This document shows positions 35,822 to 45,873 of a stretch of DNA of 64,000 nucleotides, one piece after another; position 1 is the stretch's first letter; every line of letters starts with the position of its first letter. The stretch is from Tetraselmis striata. Taxonomy: Eukaryota > Chlorophyta > Chlorodendrophyceae > Chlorodendrales > Chlorodendraceae. The stretch lies in contig VCJN01000051.1 in NCBI GenBank assembly GCA_006384855.1, positions 1 through 64,000 of the forward strand. Reading direction: 5' to 3'. A program made the translations under genes and the position numbers. Under the pieces are notes generated by a model. That model saw only the letters and a list, made by a program, of their open reading frames with translations, did no database searches and was not told where the DNA came from.

Positions 35822-36248
35822 TGTTAGGACTACACCTAACCCTGCACTATACCCACATAACCACTTATCTCATATTACTATCATTTCCTATATCATATCA
35901 CTACCTGCCGTACTTCTGTAACTTGTACTGTAACATGTACGCATACCATTTATCATTATCAATCCCAATCACCGATGCTACTACTAACAGTCCCCAATGC
36001 TGCTACTGACATTCCCCGATGCTGCTACTGACATTCCCCGATGCTGCTACTGACATTCCCCGATACTATATTACCGCTATGCCCAAGCAAGACTGACCGC
36101 TGAACTGCTCTGCCGCTGCTCTGCCTATGTGCTGCTGACTGCCGATAAATAGCTGAACCTGCTGATGATCCTGTAACATTCGATATTGTTTCCTCACAAT
36201 CTTTGCCTTCTTGCCTCTAATTGCATTAGGACATTACTGTACCTCACA
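35822..36248 (+). repeat. Left LTR (427 bp)
   Basis: Begins TGTTAGGACTACACC and ends TACCTCACA, the usual TG...CA ends. It holds three tandem copies of GATGCTGCTACTGACATTCC. It differs from the right LTR by about four substitutions and one 4-base indel. Confidence 0.95.
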
Positions 36249-36819
36249 TTGGTTTCGTTCGAGCTCTGGTTAAAGATCCCCGCCGCGCTTCCACCGCGTA
36301 TGATCCCCCCCCCCCCCCCCCCATCCTACCCGCCATCGTGAACGACCAGCCTGTCACTGTCGCCGCCGCTGCCGCTAACCATCGAAGTACAGATTGACAC
36401 CGCCCGGTGGCCCGTGTAATCCGGGCCTAGCTGGCCAAGCCAACAACCCGCGCCCTAGCCACGGACATCATCCACGCATCGCCAATGGACGTAACTTCGC
36501 CCGCCCCCCCCCCCCCCCCCCCCGACCCGCACCTGCACGCTTCCCCTGCCAACGACATCCCTACCGATCGACGCCGTCCAAGCCTTCCAGCTGCTACCCT
36601 GGACACCCTTCGTTGCCACCTTGAAACTGTCGACGCTGAGTTCGCCGCTATGGCTTGGCCGGATATTGCCGTTATACTGAAACCTGCTCTGGCTATAGTA
36701 AAGTGGGCCACTCTGTTATAGTCTGCCCTGAGACTAACCTCGCCGACAAAAGCTTAGCAAGCTAAATTGGCTGCCACCGAAACCTCTAAGGGTCTTAGGG
36801 CCATGAACCTGAATGACCA
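36249..36819 (+). pseudogene. Leader and gag-like remnant of the retrotransposon
   Basis: After the putative primer site come two C runs (36307-36322 and 36503-36523) and a 78-codon frame at 36485-36721 that reads HLETVDAEFAAMAWPDIAV. Beyond its stop the same style of sequence continues with stops near 36757 and 36823 and a frame reading LAATETSKGLRAMNLNDQ. No zinc knuckle is visible. This fits a decayed or very short gag region. Confidence 0.5.
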
Positions 36820-38370
36820 ATGACGGGTTGGGGCGGAGTATGCTGTCAGCATTCGAATTATAATTCAATCGATTTTGTCCCAGCTCCGCCGTGTTATCCC
36901 CCGACCTCTGAGGCCCGATCTCCAATGGCACTGAATCCGGACGAGAATAGCCCGGCTACCGCCACCCTAGTGGCTGATGCACAAGCTGAGGCCTCCTCGG
37001 TATTGCCCACCGAGTCGTACGAACCAGAGTCGCTCACCAGCGAGCAGGTTCGTAGGTCCCTGTCTGCCGCTGACTTTGCCATCCCTGCGGATAATCCAAC
37101 CGAGGGCATCTCTCGTACCGAGAAACGTTCTGCTACCCTGTATTCGACAATTCGACAATTCCGCCAACACCAGTACGCTAAACAGCGGCGGGCTAAAAAG
37201 AATATCAACCGACCACCTGCCTGCCCACCTGACTCTATTTGTTTTGATAAAACTGAAATGTCTCGACTAAATTCTGAATATGGTCCCATAACTCTGGACG
37301 CTTGTGCCTGTGCGTTTGACGTTGTTTGCCCTGAGTACTGCTCTAAAGATAAACCCTTTACCTCCACTTCAGCTATTAGTCATACTGTACTAATAAATCC
37401 ACCATACGACGAATCAGTATTGCCAATTCTCGAACATTTTGAGTCTCAACGCCGGGAATCACCTTGTGACACCCGTGCTATAATCATTTCGCCCCGCTGG
37501 TCTTCTGACTTAGGAAAATCTTGGACCTCTATACTGAAAATGTACGAACGACTCCATTTTTATCCCGCGGGTACCTACATGTTTCACACTGCCACATCTG
37601 CCACTGAGGACTTGCCGATGCCACCCACACAATGGATAGTTGACGTATACCTCGCAGATAGCACTGTCGAGGAACGTGAGGCTGCTGCCATTAATTCTGT
37701 CATGGTCACTGAGGACTACAAAGCCCTGAGCTACGAATCGCAAGGTAAGACATACATCCCGCGTGCCCGACTCAAGTCGCACCAACCCCGCTTTGAAACA
37801 CAAAAAGCCTTTATAACCTCTATGAACGACAACGATCTGCTATTACTCAACCCAACTCTAGCTGAACACTCTGCTTTACCGCCCGCTACTATGATGCTCG
37901 ATAGCGGCGCTACCCTTTGCTTTATTGATGAACGGTATGTCCTCCTAAACAAATTACCGGCTCAAACTCTAAATAATAAAATACGGATCGTCATGGCTGA
38001 TGGCCGCCTCTCTCTCGCGGCTAAATCATGCACCCTCAAGTTGAACATAAACGGTTATATGGCTACAGTTGAATTTATCGTTACCACACTACATAACTCG
38101 TTCAACTGTGTACTAGGCATGTCCTTCCTAAAATCGCACAACCCCGATATTGATTGGCCAACCGGTAAATTAACTTTTCCCGATGGCAGTGAAATAATCT
38201 GCCTTACTCAGTCCCCCGAATCTAACGTCGATATCGTTCACGCTAATGCTGTGGCTCGTGAAATAAAGCGAAAAGATCCGAATACTGTATTTTTCTGCGC
38301 AATCCTAAAAGAATATGACGCTACTAAACAACTACCGCGGACCAAATTGACTCCGACATCGCGGCAGTGA
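36820..38370 (+). CDS. Retrotransposon ORF: Dam-type methyltransferase-like domain plus aspartic protease
   Basis: One uninterrupted 516-codon frame. Residues about 1-135 are a Ser/Pro/Glu-rich region with a basic patch (KQRRAKKNINR). Residues about 140-285 resemble the phage/prophage Dam adenine-methyltransferase family in order and spacing: SEYGPITLDACACAFDVVCP, then VLINPPYDES (NPPY at 37396-37407), a beta-strand reading AIIISPRWSSDLGKSW, and FYPAGTYMF. After a linker, TMMLDSGATLCFIDE (DSGAT at 37900-37914) and NCVLGMSFLKSHNPDIDW mark a retropepsin-type aspartic protease. The methyltransferase assignment is inference from motifs read by eye; the protease is secure. The next frame, with RT, is broken. 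Confidence 0.8.
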   Translation: MTGWGGVCCQHSNYNSIDFVPAPPCYPPTSEARSPMALNPDENSPATATLVADAQAEASSVLPTESYEPESLTSEQVRRSLSAADFAIPADNPTEGISRTEKRSATLYSTIRQFRQHQYAKQRRAKKNINRPPACPPDSICFDKTEMSRLNSEYGPITLDACACAFDVVCPEYCSKDKPFTSTSAISHTVLINPPYDESVLPILEHFESQRRESPCDTRAIIISPRWSSDLGKSWTSILKMYERLHFYPAGTYMFHTATSATEDLPMPPTQWIVDVYLADSTVEEREAAAINSVMVTEDYKALSYESQGKTYIPRARLKSHQPRFETQKAFITSMNDNDLLLLNPTLAEHSALPPATMMLDSGATLCFIDERYVLLNKLPAQTLNNKIRIVMADGRLSLAAKSCTLKLNINGYMATVEFIVTTLHNSFNCVLGMSFLKSHNPDIDWPTGKLTFPDGSEIICLTQSPESNVDIVHANAVAREIKRKDPNTVFFCAILKEYDATKQLPRTKLTPTSRQ

Positions 38371-38399
38371 CTACTGACCAAAGCACAGAATACACTTAA

Positions 38400-39850
38400 C
38401 AGGTACAATCTATACTGCTTAAGCACCGCTCTATTTGCCAACCTCTTGACTCCCTACCGCGCTCACGCCCTGGCCTCGACCTTGAAATACCACTAACCGA
38501 AATTGCACCTGTTCCGGCCGGAAAAATCTACCGACTTTCACCCGCTGAATTAGAGGAATTAACAGCTTCTTAGAGAAGGGTTTTATCCGTGAATCTTTCT
38601 CTCCCTTTGCCGCCCCTGTCTTGTTCGCTCGAAAGGCAAACGGCGGCCTCCGCATGTGCATCAACTACCGTCAACTTAACAAATACACCAAACGAATCGA
38701 GTTTCCGGTACCCAACGCGGACATGCTACTCGTATACTGTCTGGTGCTGCAGTTTACTCTGCTCTCGACGTTGCTCTAGGATACCACCAACTTCGCATCA
38801 AAGACTCTGACGTACAAAAAAAAAAGCTTCGTTTAAATGACAGTTCTGTCAGTTCGAGTTTCTAGTAATGCCCTTTGGCCTCACAAACGCCCCCTCTGCC
38901 TTCCAACGCCGGATTAACCATGTACTACAGCCTCACAAAAACACCTTTATCCTCTTTTACCTTGACGACGTTTTAATCTTCAGCAACTCTCTCGACGAAC
39001 ACCTCCACCATCTCAACATCACACTCGGCTTACTGGCGCAGCATGATATACAACTACGATTACCTAAGTGCTTTTTTGGTAAACACGAGCTCGAGTACTT
39101 AGGACACATGGTCAGCAGAACTGGCCCACGCCCCTCTGATAATAAAGTCTCCGCCGTTAAGAACTGGTCCCCACCGCAATCTGTTCAGCAGGTCCAACAG
39201 TTCCTAGGCTGTTGCAATTTTTACCGCCGTTACATACACAAATACTCTCACTTGGCTGCACCCCTTTACGACATTACTCGCAAAAAGAAAACTTTCGAGT
39301 GGGGTGTACGCCAACACACTGCTTTTAATGCACTGAAACACGCGCTCTGCTCTGCCCCTGTACTATAAGTCCTAAAACCGGCCCTGACGCGGAATTCGTC
39401 ATATCCACGGATGTCAGTAAATACGCCTTAGGCGCGGTTCTTTTACAAAAAGACGATTCCAACAAGTTACGCCCGTGCGCTTACTTTGCCAAAATACTAC
39501 AACCTGCTCACACAAATTATCCTACAAATGACCAAGAACTATTAGGTGTTGTCTGCGCGCTTAAAAAAAATGGCGCTGCTATATCGAAGGTGCTGCTAAG
39601 ATTACAAGTAATCACCGATCATGACACCTTACTTCATTTACCAACTCAAGATGCCCTCGGCCGCCGCCACGCCCTCTGGCTCTCTGACATTTCACCTTAC
39701 CTTGCCATCTCAACCCGCACTCAAAATCCTATTCTGTCAATACTTTACCGCAAAGGTAGTCAAAATGAAGCCAACGCCCTATCCCGCCGGCCCGATCTTA
39801 AACATGATGTCCTCGCCGCTGAGAAAAGATTACTTGACTCCGAACTAGAG
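38400..39850 (+). pseudogene. Reverse transcriptase and RNase H of the retrotransposon, interrupted
   Basis: The first part reads LDLEIPLTEIAPVPAGKIYR. A stop and one-base shift occur near 38575, after which GFIRESFSPFAAPVLFARKA continues in another frame. Further breaks fall near 38779 and 38820-38840, the latter at an A10 run. The palm motif FYLDDVLIFS (YLDD at 38958-38969) and the connection VQQFLGCCNFYRRYIHKYS are intact. A stop at 39367 separates RNase H, where FVISTDVSKYALGAVLLQKD is seen in a shifted frame, followed by ANALSRRPD. Confidence 0.9.
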
Positions 39851-41410
39851 GATATGCATGATTTTCTCTCGTCTATGTGTCACCTGCAAGTCGACCCCTC
39901 ATTGCTTAACCGCATTCGCCACGGCTATAGCATTGATACAAATTATTCAGGCCCCCGCATACCTGTCGGTGTCACCTTTGACCCTACCGATAACCTTTAT
40001 TGGATGGCTGATAAAATCTGCATACCTACTGCCGATAAACAAATCATGGACTCTTTCATACACGAATATCATGATACCGCTGGATACCCGGACGCCCGAC
40101 GCACTTTACTCAATATTTCGAAAACGTTCTGGTGGCCACGCATGAACAAAGATATAAAACAATACTGAAAACATCGTTCCACCTGTCAACGCATCAAAGG
40201 TTCTACCCCAAAACCGCCTGGTATATTATCTCCATTACCAAAAGCCTCTCGACCTTGGGAGATTATTTCTATGGATTTTATAACAGGCCTCCCTTTGCAA
40301 GACGGCTATGATACCTTTGTCTGGACCTTTTCTAAACAAAGCCCACTTTATTCCCTGCAACATGTCTATTGACGCTCCCCAATTGGCCAAACTGTTTCTC
40401 AATAACATCTACCGCCATCACGGCATGTGCCGTACTATTATTTCCGACCGTGATCCCCGTGCGTTTTACCTCCGCATTTCGGCAATCCTTATTCCACTCT
40501 CCCACAACCAAGTTAAACATATCATCTTCATACCACCATGAAACTGACGGTCAAACTGAACGTACCCACCGCACTGTTGAACAAATACTTCGCGCTTTTG
40601 TGCATAAAAATCATGATGACTGGCTGAATGACCTATCTCTTGCTGAATTCTCATATAATAACTCCACCCACTCCGCCACAAATCACACTCCCTTTGAAGC
40701 CGTGTATGGCCTACACCCGTTAACCCCTGCCAGTCTCTTGCGCCAAACCCCGAATATAAACCAACCACACCTTGACCTCTTACATACTAAACATAATACT
40801 CATGCCCTTATAACCGAACAGCTGAAATTACCCGACGAATACCAAAAAGCTTATGCAAACAACCGTACCCGACCGGAAGAATTTTTTTTTGAGGGTTATA
40901 AGGTATGGTTGTCTACTGAACACCTTCTGTTACGAAACCAACCAACTAAAAAAATTCCGTCAACGTTTTATTGGCCCTTATCCCATTGTTCGTAAGATTT
41001 CACCTCAAGCTTACCACATACGTTTACCCCACACAATCGAATGCCACCCTGTGTTTCACATTTCTCGCCTTCGTCGCTGTCACTCCCCTGATGTTCCACC
41101 CGACACTGTCCCTGGTCGCACTGCTCTACCGGCGGATGAATTTATCATAGATCAAATCCTCAACCACCGCATCGAATATAACAACGATAACCTTGACTAC
41201 TCCCGCGGCCCTGCGCTTCTGTTCCTAGTCCGTTGGCAAGGCTACGATGGATCCCATGATTCATGGGAACCATATCAAAATCTTCGTCGTGTTGACATGC
41301 TACACGTATATGCAGACAAGTCTCAGCCCCTACGTGACTTATTTCATACACAACACTACCGCAACTTGCATTCCAAGTATCCGGCCCGCTTCCCATTGAA
41401 AATACCGTAG
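39851..41410 (+). pseudogene. Integrase and chromodomain of the retrotransposon, interrupted
   Basis: The N-terminal zinc-binding region reads EYHDTAGYPDARRTLL with Tyr where the second His is expected, then a TGA at 40166, then HRSTCQRIK, where one expected Cys is missing. The core starts at ISMDFITGLPLQDG (first catalytic Asp) and is broken by stops and shifts at about 40320-40540; HHETDGQTERTHRTVEQILR follows. The C-terminus reads PHTIECHPVFHISRLR. Then comes a chromodomain, EFIIDQILNHRIEY ... FLVRWQGYDGSHDSWEPYQN (about 41135-41300). The chromodomain normally steers integration to marked chromatin. Confidence 0.9.
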
Positions 41411-41424
41411 CTATTTTTCTCCGT

Positions 41425-41436
41425 GAGGGGAAGGAA
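41425..41436 (+). promoter_or_regulatory. Polypurine tract
   Basis: The purine run GAGGGGAAGGAA directly abuts the right LTR, where plus-strand DNA priming is expected. Confidence 0.85.
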
Positions 41437-41859
41437 TGTTAGGACTACACCTAACCCTGCACTATACCCACATAACCACTTATCTCATATTACTATCATT
41501 TCCTATATCATATCACTACCTGCCGTACTTCTGTAACTTGTAATGTAACATGTACGCATACCATTTATCATTATCAATCCCAATCACCGATGCTACTATT
41601 AACAGTCCCCAATGCTGCTACTGACATTCCCCGATGCTGCTACTGACATTCCCCGATGCTGCTACTGACATTCCCCGATACTATATTACCGCTATGCCCA
41701 AGACTGACCGCTGAACTGCTCTGCCGCTGCTCTGCCTATGTGCTGCTGACTGCCGATAAATAGCTGAACCTGCTGATGATCCTGTAACATTCGATACTGT
41801 TTCCTCACAATCTTTACCTTCTTGCCTCTAATTGCATTAGGACATTACTGTACCTCACA
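41437..41859 (+). repeat. Right LTR (423 bp)
   Basis: Same sequence as the left LTR apart from about four substitutions and loss of a CAAG near 41703. Ends CTCACA, followed by the CTCAC target-site copy. Confidence 0.95.
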
Positions 41860-42469
41860 CTCACAGTGTCCCGGCGCCTCTTGCGAGCCGGCTGCGACTC
41901 GTCGGCAGCAAGGCGAGGGGGTGCGTCGCTCGGTGGCTGTGGGTGGAACGTGCGATGGCGGCATAATAATTAGCAAGCCGGAAACTACATGAGCCCATAA
42001 CCCATAGCCTTACATCACAGCAAGGCCGTCCAACTTGGCGACTTGCGTCGCTTCATTTGAGGCCGGTTGCGACTCGTCGGCAGCAAGGCGAGGGGGTGCG
42101 TCGCTCGTGCCAGCTTTTGCAATTGGGGGCTGTTGGGTCGAACGTGCGATGGCGACATAATTAGCAAGCCGAAAACAACAGAAGCCCAGGATAACCTTAC
42201 ATCGCAGCACGGCCGCCCACCTTGGCGACTGGCGTTGCTTCTATTAAGGCTGGCTGCAACTCGTCGGCAGCGGGGGCAGGGAGTGCGTTGCTCGTGCTAG
42301 TTTTTGGAGTCGGGGGCTGTCAGTCGAACGTGTAATGGCGACATAATTAGCAAGCCGTATAAAATTACAAAGGTGCACCACAACATTATATCGCAGCACG
42401 GCCACCCCCCCCCCCCCCCCCCCCCCCGCTCTCCACCCTGCCCTCCATCCCGCCTTTTCCGCATCTCTT

Positions 42470-42770
42470 ACAATGGGCATGGTGGTTGTCGCGCCTTTAC
42501 CAGCCTCCGAGCCGCTGGCATCCGGCACGCCCTCACCACCGCCTAATGCTAGCGCCAGTCCAGAGTGTGTGGCTGCCGACGCGCCGGCTCCCTGCCCGCC
42601 GCTCTCCCCCGCGTGGCTATCGCTAGGCGTAGGCAAGCCCTCGGCCGCATCGCCAGCGGCAGCCGCCAAACTCGGCGACATGTCTGCCGCTGGCGGGCCC
42701 TGCCCCTGACCCGCCACTTACTGCGTATCGGCCCAGCGAGGTCCAATGGCCAGGGCCGCCACGCGACGAT
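42470..42770. repeat. Duplicated GC-rich segment, copy 1
   Basis: Carries GCATGGTGGTTGTCGCGCC and a plus-strand open frame rich in Pro, Ala and Ser that ends GDMSAAGGPCP. It recurs at 44946-45245 with small differences. Both are preceded by a C run (42406-42427 and 44886-44907). The reading frame is conserved between copies, but so is the DNA, so coding is not shown. Confidence 0.65.
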
Positions 42771-43071
42771 AGCGTTTGGCATGCGGGTTAGGAGCAGCGC
42801 CGCGAGGGGGTTCGTCGCTCGGGCCAACTTTTGCGCTTGGGGTCTGCGGGGGCCAACGTGCGATGGCGACTCAATTAGCATGCCGTAAAAGTAACAAGTG
42901 CGCAACGGCAACAAAGGTGCAGCGGGTCCAACCCACCTTGGCGACATGAGGCGCCCCTGTCGACGCCGGCTGCGACTCGGGAGCAGCGCTTCGAGGGGGT
43001 GCGTCGCTCGGGCAAGCCTCTGCGCTCGGGGTATGCGGGGCCAACGTGCGATTTCGACTCTATTAGCGAGC

Positions 43072-43848
43072 CGTAAAAGTAGTAGGTGCGCAATGGCAAC
43101 ACGTGCAACGGGGCCAACCCACCTTGACGACTCGCGTCGCCCTTGTCGAGGCTGGCTGCGGCTCGGCAGCAGGCACGAGGGGGTGCGTCAACACGACTAC
43201 CATACAACACGACTGCCACTTCGAGTACCAGGTCACCCAGGCGCGCATTGTCGCGTATACCAACAGCAAGCGAGGATTGCTGCCCCAACCTTGTCGCTTC
43301 TTGCAAGCCGTCCACAGAGTTTGTTGTCGACTGAAGTGCGTTTCTGCGGGCGACAATGGGGTTTCCTGCGACTGCGACGAGTCCAGAAGGTGCCGGCAGT
43401 GCAGCCACCTTTATCTATGGCGGGCACTTTTGCATACATCACCAGGGTCTCAGGCTCCGCTGCGCCCGGCACCACTTCAGCGGTGCTCACCCCATAGTAG
43501 AGCTGGCGATCCTGCGCTCCGCCCTCTTCCTCACGTCCTGGGGAACGATGGACCAGGACCGCGGCGGCTTGACTGCAGCGGATGGGACGGACTTGTGCGG
43601 TGCTCCGGGGGAGGTGGGTGAAGAGGAAGTGACGGGAGTGGCAATAATCGGCGGCGGGATCGCTCCTCACGGCCGCGCTTGGAGCCAACACCACCCTGCC
43701 CGCGTTTGCCCTTGCCTTTTCCCCCTTTTTGCTTCTCCCGGCCTGCACAGGCGTCACCAAAGGATTGCCGCAACTGTGAGCAAACTGTGAGGGTCGTTCG
43801 GGCCTTTTGCAGCGGGGGCAGCGGGTGCGTCGCTCGTGCCAGATTTTG
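43072..43848. repeat. Internal block shared with the short TIR element
   Basis: Matches 31326-32092 almost base for base, in the same orientation relative to the terminal repeats. The left edge lies near CCGTAAAAGTAGTAGG and the right edge near GTGCCAGATTTTG. It has open frames on both strands. Confidence 0.85.
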
Positions 43849-44945
43849 CAGTCGGGAGGTATGGGTCGAATGTGCGATGGCGTCTACATAATCAGCAAGT
43901 CGGAAACTAAAAAAACCCAACATAGCCTTACATCGCAGCAAGGCCGCCCACCTTGCGACTGGCGTCGCTTCTTTTGAGGCCGGTTGCGACTCGCCGACAG
44001 CAAGGCGAGGGGGTGCGTCGCTCGTGCAGCTAGCAGTCGGGGGGGGGGGGGGTCGAACGCGCGATGGCGACATATTTAGCAAGCCATAAAATGCAAAGGT
44101 GGATAACATCATTATGTCGCAGCAAGGCCGCCCGCCTTGGCGACGTGCGTCGCCTCGGTTGAAGCCGGCTGCGACTCGTCAGCATCGGGCGAGGGGATGC
44201 GTCGCTCGTGCAAGGTTTGGGACTCGGGGGCTATCGGTGGAACGTTCGATGGCGGCATAATAATTAGCAAGCCGGAAACTGCAAAAGCCTAGCTTAACCT
44301 TACATCGCAGCAAAGCCGCCCACCCTTGCGACTGGTGGCGCATGCGAGCCGGCGGCGACTCGTCGGCAGCAAGGCGAAGGGGGTGCGTCGCTTGTGCCAC
44401 GTTTTGCAGTCGGGGGCTGTGGGTGGAACGTGCGATGGCGACATAATTAGCCAGTCGAAAACTAAAACAGCCTAGCATAGCCTTACATCGAAGCAAGGCC
44501 GCCCACCGTGGCGACTTGCGTCGCTTCATTTGAGGCCGGCTGCGACTCGTCGGCAGCAAGGCAAGGGGGTGCGTCGCTCGTGCTTTGCAATCGGGGGCTG
44601 TGGGTCGAACGCGCGATGGCGACATACTTAGCAAGCCGAAAACAACAGAAGCCCAGGACAGCAACATTACATCGCAGCAAGGCCGCCCACCTTGGCGACT
44701 GGCGTTGCTTCTTTTGAGGCCGGCTGCAACTCGTCGGCAGCGGGGGCAGGGAGTGCGTTGCTCGTGCTAGTTTTTGGAGTCGGGGGCTGTCAGTCGAACG
44801 TGTAATGGCGACATAATTAGCAAGCCGTATAAAAATACAAAGGTGCACCACACTACCACAGCATTACATCACAGCACGGCCACAACCCCCCCCCCCCCCC
44901 CCCCCCCGCCCCCCGCCCTCCATCCCGCCTATTCCACAGCTCTTA

Positions 44946-45245
44946 CCGTGAGCATGGTGGTTGTCGCGCCTTTACCAGCCTCCGAGCCGCTGGCATCCGG
45001 CACGCCCCCACCCCCGCCTAATGCGAGCGCAAGTCCACAGGGTGTTGCTGCCGACGCGCCGGCTCCCTGCCCGCCGCTCTCCCCAGCCTGGCTATCGCTA
45101 TGCGTAGGCCAGCCCTCGCCCGCATCGCCAGCGACAGCCAAGCTCGGCGACATGTCTGCCGCTGGCGGGCCCTGCCCCTGACCCGCCACTGACTGCGTAT
45201 CGGCCCGGCTAGGTCCAACGGCAAGGGCCGCCACGCGACGAGAGC
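44946..45245. repeat. Duplicated GC-rich segment, copy 2
   Basis: Partner of 42470-42770, about 2475 bases away, in the same orientation. Together with the satellite unit before it, this forms the second higher-order period of the right array. Confidence 0.65.
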
Positions 45246-45866
45246 GTTGGGTGGGGGCACGTCGAGCAGGCGAAGCCCTCGGTCGAGCGGGTCGGGCGGA
45301 CCGGCTGGCAGACTCTCGAGAGGGTGGCCGCGTGCGGGGGGGAAGCGGGGGGGGGGTGGGGGGGGCTGCTAGGCACCTCCATCGCGATGGGACCTACCCC
45401 AGCCTGCATGGCAGTAACCGATAGCGCGAGCTGCAAGTCTCTATAGTTGCCTACTCACCAGGCGTGCAGACCTACGCCGAAGGTAGGCGGAGTCCGTTCA
45501 TGTCACGGATCCGGGCGTTCGCGCCTTTTGTGTAAGTTAAGACCATGCATGCCTGTGTCGCGTGGGATCCTTTCCTATGAATAGTCGCGAACTGTCTGCC
45601 ACGGCCCGGTTTGGGTTCTGGGCAGCCTTGGCGGTGGTGGAAAGGTATACTAGTAGCGACTAGTAGTACCGCGCAGCCCCCCCTCCACTCGAGTGGGCGG
45701 GATAAGGGATGGCGGCGGCGACGGCGAGTACAGTACTTTGCGCTGTATATGTATGTCTGTAGTACATTGTGTGGCGCGTGAGCTAGTAAATTGTCCCATT
45801 TTCAGTGAGTCAAAAGTGAAGTATAGTGGCCTCTACCGTTTACGCTATAATATTGCGCTTTTCCCC

Positions 45867-45873
45867 TCCGCGA
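45867..45873. repeat. Target-site duplication, right, of the large TIR element
   Basis: TCCGCGA directly after the CCCC of the right inverted repeat, matching 33496-33502. Confidence 0.75.

Larger units (their letters stand above)
35822..41859 (+). mobile_element. Ty3/gypsy chromovirus LTR retrotransposon, full length but defective
   Basis: 6038 bases bounded by near-identical LTRs and a 5-bp target duplication. Order of parts: LTR, primer-site-like TTGGTTTCGTTCGAGCTC (36249 onward), short gag-like remnant, Dam-like plus protease frame, reverse transcriptase, RNase H, integrase, chromodomain, polypurine tract, LTR. The order RT-RH-IN and the C-terminal chromodomain place it with chromoviruses. 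Several stops and frame changes interrupt the coding region, so this copy should not make a full polyprotein. It lies inside the satellite of the larger TIR element. Confidence 0.95.
41865..44880. repeat. ~170-192 bp satellite, right array, interrupted
   Basis: Continuation of the left array after the retrotransposon. Recognisable units occur at 41875-42395, 42780-43120 (diverged) and 43850-44880, with GGCTGCGACTCGTCGGCAGC, GGTGCGTCGCTCG and GCGATGGCGACAT landmarks. It is interrupted by the Pro/Ala-coding segment at 42470-42770 and by the 43072-43848 block. A longer period of about 2475 bases relates 42249-42770 to 44724-45245. Confidence 0.8.
33503..45866. mobile_element. Large TIR DNA element (12.36 kb) carrying satellites and a nested LTR retrotransposon
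   Basis: The ends are 86 bp inverted repeats: 33503-33588 (begins GGGGAATGGGACAAG) and 45781-45866 (ends CGCTTTTCCCC), nearly identical over TTATAGCGTAAACGGTAGAG and the following ~50 bases. A 7-8 bp duplication (TCCGCGA) flanks the whole unit, so it inserted as one piece. Without the 6.04 kb retrotransposon it would be about 6.3 kb. The interior holds a ~170-192 bp satellite in two parts, a duplicated Pro/Ala-coding segment (42470, 44946), and the 43072-43848 block shared with the short relative. No transposase could be identified. The 7-8 bp duplication would suit hAT-like or KDZ-like groups, but assignment is not possible. Confidence 0.75.
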
